This document shows, piece by piece, positions 23,271 to 34,440 of a DNA stretch of 64,000 nt. This DNA comes from Aplysia californica (taxonomy: Eukaryota > Mollusca > Gastropoda > Aplysiida > Aplysiidae). Location: positions 44,550-108,549 of the forward strand of contig NW_004798020.1 in NCBI RefSeq assembly GCF_000002075.1, written 5' to 3'. Numbering within the stretch: position 1 is the first letter of the stretch; each line of letters starts with the position of its first letter. The position numbers and the translations under genes are program-made. Under the pieces are notes generated by a model. The model ran no database searches. It was given only the letters and a program-made list of their open reading frames with translations, and had not been told where the DNA came from.

Positions 23271-25240
23271 GGTTGGGTCAGTGTCAGCGTTAACTCACTT
23301 GCGACTGGGCCCTTTCACCAGTCACAAGCGTTGAAGACTGGCGTTTTTGGGGGTATTTCAATAAATCACCACAACTCTCAGAATTACCCTATTGTAATCA
23401 TTTTTTGACACAGTAAAGTAACATTCAAGCTTAATCTAATACAAAAAACTAAAGTTGTTTAAGTCTAATACTTTAATTTGTATGATTTTTAAAAAATTGG
23501 CATGAATTTGATTTTCCGAAAAATTTCCAGAGACATGACAAGTAGAATTAAATTCACTGCAACAACAAAAATAAAAGTTCAAAGTGTTCTGGTTTGATTT
23601 GTATACATGTGCGAGTGTTTGGTGAAAATATAAAAGCTGGTCTGTGCATTGATTCAGACCCATACACTGAATTACATTTGACAGATGTACAGCACGACGT
23701 TGTGATTTCATTGCGCGAAAAACAACACCGGTACTAGTGCTAGATCTAGCCCTAGAACTACGACTCGGGCCGTGTTCGGGTACATATCCAGGATTCTAAC
23801 TATTAGACACATCATATTCTGAGGCACTAGAACTAGTAAAACGCACAGAAGTATAGAAAACGGCGAAATTATGTGATTCTTGTTCATGCGACTTCTTCGA
23901 CCGTTACTACGACGCGACTGTCGGATTACTATCAGCTGTATAGAAAAAAAACAAAGCGCGAGTTCCGGTCTGTTCAACCCCAGTTGGGGTCACTGTCCTT
24001 CAACTTCAATAATTTAAAAACTACCGGCCCCAGAGATACGAAACGAAGTCTAAGTAGCTCAGGCTTGGCCAAACAAGGGTACGAGGCGGGTCTCGCGATC
24101 CGTGCGTGATTTGTAGAGCAAAAAAAAAATTCCAAAGTTGGTCACGCAGGGCTTGTGAGACCCGTCGCGAGGGGGGTCACGCAACTGTTGTGTGACCCGT
24201 CTGAAGTGAGTCGTGAGTTAAAGTTAGGTCCATTTTTATTGTTTGTTGGGGTGGTCGCTCGATACTGAAATCCGTCCAAATTTTCTATTTACTTGAGGAA
24301 ATCTGATTTGAACAAGCTTCCTAGAAAAGAAAATATTGTGGCTGAAAGAGTACTGACTTGGACTCGACAGACAGATTGAGAGAATGAGAAAAGCAAGCCG
24401 GGCAGCGATGGGCTGGGTACTCACTTTTCAATTGAGTCTCAATTCAATAATTTGACAAATCAACAGTCAAGTTAAAATGACAATATAAAACGAAGCCAGA
24501 GTTGCCCCAAATCATCATATAGATCTAGTGGTTAGACTTACTTGTTCTAACTGGAGATAGACTATTATGTCAAAGGAACTGGAAGAATGTTACCCAAACG
24601 TTGCTGTTGGCACTGTCAGAATGTTCCAGCTCTAGCATGCTACTTCCTGCAAATTCTTTGTTATGGTCATTCGGCGGTGAATATCACTATGGGGACAAAA
24701 GAAAATACACATGTCAACACTCGGCTGTTTAAATATTTTTCAACTAAATACCATCTGTCTGCTACGAAAATTTGAAATTGAACATTGGGTTGTTGTTCAA
24801 GTATCGCTGTGCAAATTTACAAAAAATATTAATTCTATTCTCTGTGTAATCTCCTCCCCTCCCCTTCCCACACGAACACACAGCCACGATAGTCGAAAGA
24901 ATAAAGTTGTTCCACATTACACTTATGTATTAAAAAAAAAGCTGAGCTAAACTTTAGTACATCTGTTTAAAAAATTATTATATTCCGCCAGTTCCCTTAG
25001 AAGGAGATGGGAAGATAATATTGATAATAATTTAATGTGTTATAAAGAGATGGAAAATTTTGAATAGGAATAATTACGAAGTGTTGTATAAGATCAAATA
25101 AGCAGCAACCACGAAAAAAAAATCCTTTCTTTTACATTTTATAATCGAATCATTGTCAAGATTCACTTAATACTATCTGAATTTTAAGATATATACATAT
25201 ATCTATAATTAAAACAGAAAGTTATATTTTATAGCTAACT
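23271..25240. other. CFAP298 5' intron, distal part
   Basis: About 2 kb without a supported exon. A G/C-rich patch at about 24070-24215 contains several GTCACGCA and GACCCGTC-like words in both orientations, perhaps an old inverted-repeat element. Nothing could be assigned. Confidence 0.4.
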
Positions 25241-25320
25241 ACTTACAGGTTTGAATTAAATCAAGTGTACAATGGTCCATTGATGTTACATTGCCTCACA
25301 ACGAAAGCGTCAAAATGGCG
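25241..25320. promoter_or_regulatory. Shared head-to-head promoter region
   Basis: On the minus strand a donor (CT then GTAAGT, plus-strand 25241-25246) ends a likely non-coding first exon of CFAP298 beginning near 25300. On the plus strand the TMEM80-like ATG is at 25315. The start codon lies in AAAATGGCGGC, which fits the YY1 consensus often found at the start of housekeeping genes with bidirectional promoters. No TATA box is seen. Transcription starts are inferred, not observed. Confidence 0.6.
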
Positions 25321-28300
25321 GCAGAACAAGCACAGACTTCTACACAGGCACCGCCCAGGCGGGGTATAATTCTTTTATTATCGTCGATTCAAGTCTAATT
25401 TTCAGGGGGTCATTTCTTAATACCTTTAGTGTACTATTTGGGTTCCTTTGTAAGCAGTTTTTGTCCTGATTGCCTTATGTGATAAGCATGTACAGTAGTT
25501 TAATTTAGTGTAGAGTTGAGTGTATGCATGCATGACTTTGTTTTGACACAGCGTAGCCTACTTAGCTATCATACTGACTTCCTTACATTTACTGACAAGA
25601 TCTTTCGCTGTCTATGGCCGGGTACCCATTCACTCCTGGACAAAGTAAGGAAACTTTTTGTGAGCTGCCTTTCCAAGGGCACAACGACCAAACCTGCAAC
25701 CTCATGATTACGAGTCCAATAGCCCAATCACTAGACTACATACACACAGCCTTTTGAATTGGTTGTAATTCTACTTGACGATCTATGTGTTGGAATTTAA
25801 TTTTTCTTCCAGAGTACCTGTTAGCAATCATTTATTTATCTACATTTTCTTCGTGATCCTTTCCTTTTATTTGTTGTTTACTGTTTGATATTTAACTCAT
25901 CATGCTTCATAATGTGTGTGTGTATAATGTATGACTTTTTTTGTTTCTTTTCAGGAAAATCTCAAGTTGTTGTATCCTTTATATCTGTAGACTGACACGC
26001 TCATGCCACCAGCCTATGCTGCTTAAAATGAGGCCTGAACAGACAAGGATTGTGGTGGCAAATGTCAGACCAAGCTTGCTGCTTTTTGATTGTGCACCGG
26101 GTGACCTTATTTAAGTTTTATCTTCTTCTTCTTCTTCTTCTATCCCGTGGTTGGGGCAACCGTTGGGGCACCACTGCATTGGAAAACCAGCTCTTGCCAT
26201 CTATTTTTGTCCTCTGCTCTCCTCAGATTGTCGCCCATCGTCTTTCCTGTCCACTCTGTAATGTTGTCCTCCCATCTCCTTCTCTGCTTTCCCCTCTTTC
26301 TCTTTTATAGTAGCCCCTAAAAAAGAAGCTAGATTAGATCTATGATAATCTATAATTGATACCCTGGTAAGCACAGAAACAAGATTGTACTGATTATTGT
26401 GTCACTAGGAATAGGTAGCTGAAATAGTTGGGTTTTTTTTTGCGTGTGAGGATTGGTTTATTAAATTATTTTCGCCCAAATAAGCACTTGTCATTTGTAT
26501 TACACTCACTGCATTTGGCCTACTATTGGGTACAGGTAACTGTATGAGCCCCAACATTTATTGTTCTCAACAGGACTTGGCCGATATCAGAGAGCAACGA
26601 AATCAGGGGTGTTGGGTTGTGTGTGTGTGATTAAACACATCTTGGAAAGAAAATTAAGTGTTATAATCAGAGATTGATGTGTGTAGCAGTTTACACAAAT
26701 AACTAAGCTTCTATTGCATAAACTTACTAGGAACATGCTCATCATGTTATTCATATTTTGTTAGTATGGAGTCCATTATGTTGAATTCATGTGTGTATCT
26801 ACATCATGAAGTTTGCTTTGTGGTGTCCTAATTTTAAATTGTTCTTAATGTTGTACCAGGTATTCGCCTACTTCTATTAGACATAGTTGAAATTAGTTTT
26901 TATTTCATTGCGTACAGTTGAGATAATTTATTTGTTAACCAGATCTTCATTTTCTTAATCAATAGTTTATTGGACAATGTTTTAAAAAAATTATATATTG
27001 ACAACAAGTAAGTTCCTAGATACCGCTGAAATTATTGGGACTTTGGAGTATCAGTACTCTTCTCTGTTAACAAATTCTTATGTATCATGACTTTGTGCAT
27101 TTGTCAACATTGTTGAAATTCTTAACTTGGCATCAGCGATCATCCTTACCATTTCAAATACTCCTGTATTTAAATGGCTGGTACTTTGTCTTCTTCTTCG
27201 TCTGTGAGATTCTGCTGTTTGTTTTCAAAGGTAAGATCCCATGTTGTCATTTAATTTCATACACATACCATAATCATGTAGACTTGAACGGAAGTTGAGA
27301 TGTTTGCGACTGATATTAGTTAGATTTTTTTTGTGGCACAACGATGCTTTCATAAAATGTTGTACACTTTTAATAGGTACCAGAAACTAAATTTTCAAAC
27401 TAGCTGTATGCCAAATTTATCTGTTCCATTTGAAAGGCCTATATCCACTGAGCATTTTGGTACCATTCTTTAACATCTCCATCAATTTTTAAGAAAATTG
27501 TAGTTGTTTAAAATTTGATCAAATTTGTTAAAGTCAGTCACTGGCTGCAACCCCATGTTTGACAGACAATAAAAAAGTAACAAGTCCACTAAACATCTGA
27601 ACATTAACAGAGTACAGTCACTATAACAAATATATGGAGCATAATTTTTTTTCAAGACTGTGAGATCTTTACAAATCAGTACTTTATCACCTCAAACACA
27701 ATGTCTGTCGTTATTTCGACAAAAACACCGAGCGTTGACCCGGCCGGCGTCGCACCGGCCCCCGCGGCGAGCGAGTCGGCTCTATACTGTAGTGTACCCC
27801 GCGTGCGGGGTCACATGCTTTCTGTGACTCGCGGAAGGATTGATGTAAAATAATTCCAATTTAATTACTTTATTCTAATAGGAAATGAACTGATCTTTTA
27901 ATTAATAGTTTTTATAAGCCGGTATTTTACACATTTTGTGTAAAAAGTGATCTTTAAACATTTTGACGGTATTTTTAAAAGCTTTCTATAAAGACGCCAA
28001 AGGCTAAACTTATATCACGGGAAAGCCCGTTTAAAGCTCTACAGTTCTCCGCCAATGAAAAGACGGTATTTAGTCAACCCTCGTTCCACGAAGCATTTGA
28101 ATGCACGCGTGTCAATTTTTCAACCGGCCGACCTCGCATTCTGACCGCGAGGGGCTTCGCTTTCGTCGGCGATTCTCCAGTTCCTAATAATCGGACATAT
28201 AAACAACTTACACCATTGTAACGAGGAAAAGCTGAACTTTTACAAGGTGTACGGCATTTGGTGTTTTATAGCGAAAGAGCAAAGAAACAGCGATCGGAAT

Positions 28301-30185
28301 TAATCCGATTTTACTGATACCACACGGTCGGAAGGCCGCGAGTGCCCGCGAGGCCGTGTTTACGCTACCTACTTTTAAGCTCCATATAATGTACCCACAC
28401 ATTCACGCACAGCCACGTGCGTGCATTTCTTCACACACATTAATCACTCACAGTCTCACATTCTTCCACATATGTGCTCATTCACACCCATACAGCGGCG
28501 CACACACACACACATGCACATATACGTGTATGCACACATGTGTACACACACACACACATACACACACACACACACACACCCTTACACAGACACTCATACT
28601 AACACTCACACACACACACAGATACGCAGACACTCATCACAGCTATTATTATAGTCTGAAGCAGGCTAATGTTATAATATTATTTTATTTACATATTTTT
28701 ATTTCTTCTAAAACAGGAGAAACGTTACCATACGCATCAAATGTTTTAGCAGCGGAAATACTTTTGCTCTTCTTGTTGGCCATTATCGAAGGGTTGCGGT
28801 TGTTCTTTGGTAAGTTTTTTCTGCTTAAATGTTAACCAAACATGCAAGGATAAAAACCCATGTGTCCATCAGCTTTTCTCTGTGTTTGTCCTGGAATGGC
28901 TTGATGATGCCAATGCCAACGTATAAACTATAACCTATATATGTTCCTGATCTGTGTGTCTATTTACCTGCTTGTCTGTCCTCCTGTCTGTATGTCTTTC
29001 TCCATTTTGTGTTTCTATTTGTCTGTCTATCAGTTGTTTTTTTACAATCTCACCTCACATTGTTATGGGCACAAAAATTTAGACTATTGTTTTCCTGATT
29101 TGTTTCGAAAACTGCAATTATCACTGTCACATGATAACCTTAGACTGCTGTACAAGTTTAACCTCTCTCTTCTTTATGTTCTCACACTGAAATTTTGCTA
29201 CAGGTAATCAATTTCAATGTCTGTATTTTAAACCCTTTGTAGCAAGGCAGGTTTTAGTTGTTGAAAACCACTCTATTCTACCGTATTCTTTACCAATGCT
29301 GCAGGCTTCAATTGTTGAAAATCACTCCAATCTTTCTTGTTCTCTGCTTCAGTTTCTGCCCATGTTCCTCCCAATGATTTTGTGTACTTCTGCTAGGTCG
29401 CCGTGGTAACCTGACGGAACAGATTGTGGGGGTGATTGTGTTCTTGGTGCTGAGCGTCCCGACGATATTTGGAGTTTTGTTTTTCTGGCTGTGGCAGACG
29501 TACGTCTTGAGAGCAGAAGTCATTCTCACTGCCATACAGATCGCTTTCATCGGCCTGGAGATTATCATCGGAATTATCTCAATGATCACTTTTGCAAAGT
29601 AAGTGGCATCCATACTGTAATGACAAGGCTATCAGACTCTTAATCTTAATCGTGAGATTGTCGGTTTGAGGATCAGCTTTGTCCGATGGTGTCCTTGGGA
29701 AAGACACTTATTTACACAAATTCTACCTTGTGGCTCCGTTCTATCTGAGATGGATTTTTTTATTTAGAGGTCCTGCCTCATAAACAACCTTAAATGTTGC
29801 AAGAGGCATTAAACTTAGTCTTTACAATTTCTCAGTTTCACAAAGTAAGTGTAAGTACGAGTGGTGAATGCTCACATGGCCATGGTAGCTTTATATTATA
29901 TTCCACTGCTGTGTATCAGCATGCATTTTTTTAGTTTTCCAGCCAGTGAATCTATGACTCAGTTTGAAGTCTTATTCCTAACTGACTTAGCCTACTCCAG
30001 TGGATATTAACTCCATTAGCTCAATGTTTCTATTTTTATGCTGAATTTCTCATTTTACTTGTAAAACAAAGTAGGAATTGTGTAGCTCACTAGTAGCTGT
30101 TGACATTCATATTTCTCCTGCTTGCAGAATTTATAAAACACATACTGGGCTCATTTGCTCAGCCGTGGTGGTTTTGAAAGTTTAA
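25315..30185 (+). CDS. TMEM80/TMEM216-family transmembrane protein
   Basis: Exons: 25315-25363 (ATG, MAAEQAQ start), a very short second exon from 25955, 27137-27230, 28717-28809, 29397-29598, and a last exon either at 30128-30185 (stop TAA) or at 34901-34913 (stop TGA). Phases agree (1,0,1,1,2). Four membrane segments are predicted: SLPFQILLYLNGWYFVFFF; YASNVLAAEILLLFLLAIIE with GLRLFFG; then, after RRGNLTEQ, two more in the 67-codon exon with LWQTYVLRAEV between them. The LNGWY, LRLFFG, GNLTE and QTYVLR-E words place it in the Transmemb_17 family; from memory it is nearer TMEM80 than TMEM216. Length is about 168 aa (first ending) or 153 aa (second). TMEM216 acts in the MKS complex of the ciliary transition zone; TMEM80 is also a reported transition-zone protein. 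Gene identity between paralogues is not settled. Confidence 0.87.
25540..25752 (-). repeat. tRNA-derived SINE, family V
   Basis: Read on the minus strand: a tRNA-like head (GTAGTCTAGTGATTGGGC, then GCAGGTTTGGTC), followed by GTGCCCTTGGAAAGGCAG, a TTTCCTTACTTTGTCCAGG-like stretch, TGAATGGGTACCCGGC and GATCTTGTCAG. The CCTTGGGAAAGGCAC and AATGGGTACC words are typical of a SINE core widespread in marine invertebrates. It lies in intron 1 of the TMEM80-like gene. Confidence 0.75.
25955..25986 (+). other. Candidate microexon of TMEM80-like gene
   Basis: A strong acceptor (TTTGTTTCTTTTCAG) ends at 25954. Exon 1 ends in phase 1 while the next certain exon starts in phase 0, so one exon must lie between them. 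From 25955 the possible donors (after 25965, 25971 or 25986) all restore phase 0, adding 4 to 11 codons that begin GKSQ. Confidence 0.5.
26121..26306 (-). mobile_element. LINE 3' end (ORF2 C-terminus)
   Basis: On the minus strand an open stretch reads RRWEDNITEWTG, then RAEDKNRWQELV, and ends GAPTVAPTTG with a TAG at 26140-26142, followed by a (GAA)n tail. The RWEDNIxEWTG word marks the C-terminus of a large group of non-LTR retrotransposon polyproteins. The frame is intact over about 55 codons. This is a 5'-truncated insertion in intron 2 of the TMEM80-like gene, antisense to it. Confidence 0.8.
26307..27136 (+). other. TMEM80-like intron 2, remainder
   Basis: AT-rich intron with no other feature recognised. 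Confidence 0.5.
27231..27719 (+). other. TMEM80-like intron 3, first part
   Basis: AT-rich intron; nothing recognised. Confidence 0.5.
27720..28385. other. GC-rich CpG-dense block in intron 3
   Basis: A block of about 660 bp with many CpGs (CCGGCCGGCGTCGCACCGGC; GGCCGCGAGTGCCCGCGAGG) stands out in an AT-rich intron. It starts and stops abruptly and ends where a CA microsatellite begins. No clean terminal repeats, target duplication or long open frame were found. It may be an unrecognised mobile element or an internal regulatory island. Confidence 0.45.
28400..28632 (+). repeat. (CA)n microsatellite block
   Basis: CACACA runs with CATTCACAC- and ACTCATAC-type interruptions, ending about 85 bp before TMEM80-like exon 4. 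Confidence 0.95.
28810..29396 (+). other. TMEM80-like intron 4
   Basis: No repeat family recognised. A CTGTCTGT-rich stretch lies at about 28955-29035. Confidence 0.5.
29612..29830 (+). repeat. tRNA-derived SINE, family V
   Basis: A tRNA-like head (CAAGGCTATCAGACTCTTAA, then GAGATTGTCGGTTTGAGG) is followed by GTGTCCTTGGGAAAGACACT, the same core as the copy at 25.6 kb, and a T/A-rich end. It lies just downstream of the 67-codon exon of the TMEM80-like gene. Confidence 0.7.
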
Positions 30186-30599
30186 CTTTTTCTTTTCTGT
30201 CTTTTTTGTTTTTTGCCTGGGATTCTTTTCTTTCTACTTTCTTATTATTATTTCTGTTTTGTTTTGTTTTGTTTTGTTTTTGTTTTTTTGTTTTTTGGGG
30301 GGGGGTTGTTATTCAAACAGTTTCTTTGGCCCTATTGTTTGAAATGTTATATTTTTTTTGTTGAACTTTCGTTGTGGAAGAAGGGGCTGTTGTTTGTTTG
30401 CATGCTTTGTCTCAGGTGAAGTTCATGATGATGAGATGGTGAAAACAGGGATAGTAGAGGACGGCAATAGGTGGACATCTCTTTGAGATCATGTATGTTC
30501 TGAGATTGTGGTTTAGGGTTAGGATGGTAGGAGGGACTGGCAGTTGGCTACAGTTTGTTGTGTGTACTGCTGAAGTTGTCCTAGGCAGCCTCCTATTAA

Positions 30600-30843
30600 C
30601 CCTCCGTACGTCGTGTTTTACTATCGTGTATCCATACGACATTGGGAAGTCTGTGCCAGCACTTTCCAAAGAAGAAATTTACTCGTTAATCCGATCTGTA
30701 CGCTTGGCATAGCAGTATCAGTCTGTCAAAATGATTTTTTGAGAAATACTGAAAGTTTCAAAGAGATATTCGTTAGAAGTATTCTTAAATGTGAAGAATA
30801 CAACCCTGGGGGTACAAAATGACCACAGGGTGTGGGGATAGGG
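30600..30843. mobile_element. TTAA-flanked short element
   Basis: TTAA copies at 30596-30599 and 30844-30847 bound a 244-bp segment. Its ends read CCCTCCGTACG on the left and CCCTATCCCC as the reverse complement of the right. The inverted match is short (about 4-5 bp), so assignment as a piggyBac-like MITE rests mainly on TTAACCCT at both ends. Confidence 0.4.
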
Positions 30844-30899
30844 TTAAAGAGAAGAAAAGATGTTGTCTTAGACAAGTGGATGAACGTTTTTATAGAAAA

Positions 30900-32200
30900 A
30901 AAAATGCAGGGGGGGGGGTAGGTTGGAAATAGGTCGTTGTGCACGTGATTGTCTTAGACAGGTTATGACCTCAGTGCTTTCTTGTCGTATCTCCATTTTT
31001 AATAACAGTGAAAACAGTTCAAACAAAGTGAGCTGAAGAAGAAGTCACTCTTTCACTGGTAACAAAAATGGAGATGCGACAAGAAAGCGCTGAGGTCGCG
31101 AGGTGATGGTTTGAGCAGGTGCAACAGGTACCCACCAAAACGCGTTACTCACACTGTACTTTTCAATCACAAATTTCATCATTTCAGGTCAGCCGTCTGA
31201 TCAAATAGGTACGACAGGCCAGTAGTACCGGCTGGTAATAAATATCATGTTGCCAACTTGGTATACTACTCGGGTGTGCTAACAAAGTAGTAGAAGATAT
31301 ATATATTTAGAACATGCTTTCTGTGTTGAGTCCGACAAACTGTGAGTGATGTTGCCTGTTTTCTGTGGCTTTCCTTACTTTGAACTCTAACAACTTGACT
31401 ACTTTCAGTGTGCCTCCTGATTGCCAACTGATTATAAATTTCTTCTTGTTAGTAATGTTAGATTCTTCGTTGTAAGTCTTTCTCTTATCTCAATTGTTTC
31501 TTCATTTCATTGTTATTCTGTCTTTTTTCAATTGTTTCTTCAAAACTTAAGGTTCATATTTTCCTCAGGACTCCCATCTCAGTGAGATTGGTACATAACT
31601 AATGTTTGTCAGTTCTTCTTTTAACATTTCATTCATGCAGTCTGCAGCTCTTTCAAGAATTACCTACTTGGTGTGAAACCTGTGTGTGTGTGTGCTTTTG
31701 TTTATGTAATGCCGAGTCTGCATGCCTCGGTTGATGTAGTCTTCCTCTTTCCTCCGTATACAAATACCAGTTGTTAATTATAACTTAAGACCCTGATTGA
31801 ACTTGGACTGAAATGAGAGGGAACCTATCTGGATTTTTTTAGCAATATTTGTCTGGATTTTTTTCTTTTGTCAAGTGAAGGTTGGAGTAGTCAAGACACT
31901 TCGAGTATCTTTGAAGTTGACAAAATACATAGAATAGAACTAGACCTATTTGCTTTTTATTGTAGTTTTATTTTTTAATGGAATATTTGCCAGCTTTTTT
32001 TTTTCATAGTGCCACAGGGGGGCCATTGGACATTCTTTTTTCTTTTCATTCCTTGTGTTGTTACTGTCTGTCTATCTATCTGTCTTACGTTTTCCATGCT
32101 TGTCAAGTCAGTGTGCTTCTCTTCACCCAAACTCAAATTGCCACTTATAATGCCAGTTTTATGTAGAAGCAAGCCACAGTATTCTTTTACCAGAGGCAGG
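30900..32200. other. no gene recognised
   Basis: A pair of inverted segments about 25 bp long, GCGCTTTCTTGTCGTATCTCC-like, lies at about 30975-31000 and 31065-31095 and could form a hairpin of about 120 bp. No gene was found. Confidence 0.45.
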
Positions 32201-32214
32201 AGTAATATTTAAGC

Positions 32215-32555
32215 CCCATGTCAATGTTAGATACTGTATCGTATCATAAGGGATTGTTACAAATAATGTCCATGTTAGATACTGTATCATCTTATGAGGG
32301 GTTGCTACAAATAATGCCCGTGTTAGATACTGTATCGTATCATAAGGGATTGTTACAAATAATGTCCATGTTAGATACTGTGTCATCTTATCGTGAGGGA
32401 TTGCTACATATAATGCCCGTTTTAGATACTGTATCATAATCATATGAGGGATTGACACAAAAAACACAGGTGGTACTAGATACCGTATCATATCATGAGG
32501 GACTAACACTAATAACACTAGTGTTAATAGATGCAACTGTATCATAAGATGATAC
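32215..32555 (+). repeat. Minisatellite, unit about 60 bp
   Basis: The unit TTAGATACTGTATCGTATCA + TAAGGGATTGTTACAAATAA + TGCCCATG recurs five to six times with decreasing identity toward the right. Open frames on both strands across it come from the unit length being near a multiple of three. Confidence 0.88.
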
Positions 32556-32725
32556 AATGGTATCAGTGACGAAAGTTGGGGATGTGTGTGTGTGTGTGTT
32601 GGGGGGGGGTTCCTGTGTTGGGTTCAGGGTAGGTCTAATATAATTGGTTGGATTGTGTAAACAATGTTACTTGAATTGGATAAATATACATTGTTGATTT
32701 AACCATCCATTAATAACTGAGTTAA

Positions 32726-32797
32726 CCCTTCACTGCTTTGTCCGAGATTTTATTGACATTTTGGTAAGATTTTAAAACAGGTTTGGCAGGGAAGGGG
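32726..32797. mobile_element. Very short TTAA-flanked MITE (piggyBac-like)
   Basis: TTAA at 32722-32725 and 32798-32801 bound 72 bp with inverted ends CCCTTCACTGC and CCCCTTCCCTGCC. The TTAA target and CCCTT-type ends fit a piggyBac-derived MITE. Confidence 0.6.
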
Positions 32798-32924
32798 TTA
32801 ATAATGTGCTTCTTTTGGTGCAAACTTCATCATTAAGTCTTCTTTAAGAAACCCATAGATCTACATAATCCATGTAGGCCTACATCTGTGGTATGCTGAA
32901 AACTAAGAACTTTGGGTCCTTCTC

Positions 32925-33115
32925 CTAACCCTTTCCGTGGGTGGTTGGCGGGTACTCTGGTGTGGTTTGCTCCTTCTTTTCTATCAAACATCTATCGTCC
33001 TTATCTCGCCTCCTTATTTTTTATGTTTGTTACTCCCTTTGTAACACCTCTAATCTTCTGGCACTCATATGACCTTATGCAGTTGCGAGCGCCGTAAAAC
33101 CTCTACTAAAGCAAA
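32925..33115 (+). repeat. SINE family S copy
   Basis: A clear copy: GGTGGTTGGCGGGTACTCTGG at the left, CTATCAAACATCTATCGTCC in the middle, and GTTGCGAGCGCCGTAAAACC with CTACTAAA at the right end. Confidence 0.8.
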
Positions 33116-33524
33116 CTCTTTCCCATTTATCTTTCTTTTTTTGATGAGATCATTCTCTGGTATGTTTGTTTACATTTCCCTCAAATTAAAAAATGTTATG
33201 TGTAACGTCTGAATTACTTAAGTCATATTGATTCCTGGGAATTAACATTTGATTAGAGGAATTTCATTCTTATAGACTGCAAAAATTACAGGTTGTTTCC
33301 TGTTGAGAAAATTAGGATTTTTTTCTTCAGTTATCTTGAAGTTGGAAGCATCTGGGTTTTTTTTAAATGATTGATTTTATTTAGTAAATCAGTGAGTAAA
33401 ACAAATACTATAATCTTTATTTAGTTGCTTGTCTTCGAATGAGCTGAATGCTCCGGTACAATTTTTGTTCAATCTTTGAACGACAAACCATAGACTAATC
33501 AGTCTCAGTAACACTTCTAAACTG

Positions 33525-33712
33525 ACCTTGTTGGTGGTTAGTAGGTGCTCTGGCGTATCCTGCTCCTTCTTTCCTATCAAACATCTATCGTCCTCATATC
33601 TCCTCCTTCTTTTTCGTGTTTGTCACTCTCTTGTGACACCTCTAATCTTCAGTACTTATATGGCCTGATTGTGTTGCAAGTGCTGTAAAATGCTTACTTA
33701 AAAAAAAAAAAA
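33525..33712 (+). repeat. SINE family S copy with poly(A)
   Basis: A second copy about 400 bp downstream of the previous one. It ends GTTGCAAGTGCTGTAAAATG and a run of 12 A, the tail expected of a retroposed element. Confidence 0.8.
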
Positions 33713-34220
33713 CCTAACTGACCTTATTTTTTTGCTGTTTATCAATTCTTGAGTTTTCTTCAGGGAGCAACAGTTACCGTCATTCGTTTTTCAAATATTT
33801 CTCCAAAACCTACTACTTGGACAATAGATGACTTTATCATCGCCGTCACAAGCAATCCACTTAAGTCAAAATTTTGAAAATTTTCTGTTTTTTTCACCCT
33901 ATCTATCAAAGCTTTATCAAAGGTGCACTTTTCAAAATCATCAAAATGCAGTCTGAATTTAATGCTATGCTCAAGGCTTACAATTTCCTTGCTTTTCTTC
34001 CTAATTCCTTATATACCAACACGACAAAAACAAGTTGTTAGTTTTTTTCTGTCTCTGGTGTAAAAAGGTGCCCAAATAGACTAAAGTCGATTGCTTGTAG
34101 TACCGACGTTATGTTGTTTTCAAGGCAACGGACGACCTTTTGTTGTTTTCTTGTTTGTAGTGCCAGTGGAGGCATGATGCTTTTTTTCTGCTTGCATATA
34201 GATCGATCTTAAAGAGATGA
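33713..34220. other. no gene recognised
   Basis: Probably intron or 3' flank of the TMEM80-like gene. Nothing recognised. Confidence 0.5.
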
Positions 34221-34227
34221 AATACAC

Positions 34228-34440
34228 ATTCTCTCTCTCTCTCTCTGTCTCTCTTTCTCTTTTTTTTCTTTGTTTCACTTTCTCTCTCTCTCTCTCAGTC
34301 TCTCTCTCACTCACTCACTCACTCGCACACACACACTCACTCACACATGTATGCACACACACACACATCATGTATGCACACACACACATGCCCAGCACAC
34401 ACATGTAGGCACACATTCACATACACACATAGATTTCTTG
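34228..34440 (+). repeat. (CT)n then (CA)n microsatellite block
   Basis: CTCTCT runs change to CACTCACTCA and then CACACA with ATGTATG interruptions. Confidence 0.95.

Noticed and set aside
23873-24109. Plus-strand open frame of 78 codons
   Set aside because: No domain, no conserved words, and it lies in the leader intron of CFAP298.
24070-24240. An inverted-repeat element with GTCACGCA/GACCCGTC ends paired with about 23285 kb-side sequence
   Set aside because: Similarity between the candidate ends was weak and broken, with no target duplication.
25311-25321. AAAATGGCGGC read as the start of the minus-strand gene's coding sequence
   Set aside because: On the minus strand this area has only a short upstream frame; the conserved CFAP298 N-terminus starts at 21830.
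32159-32557. 132-codon minus frame and plus frame over tandem repeats
   Set aside because: Both are explained by the 60-bp minisatellite.
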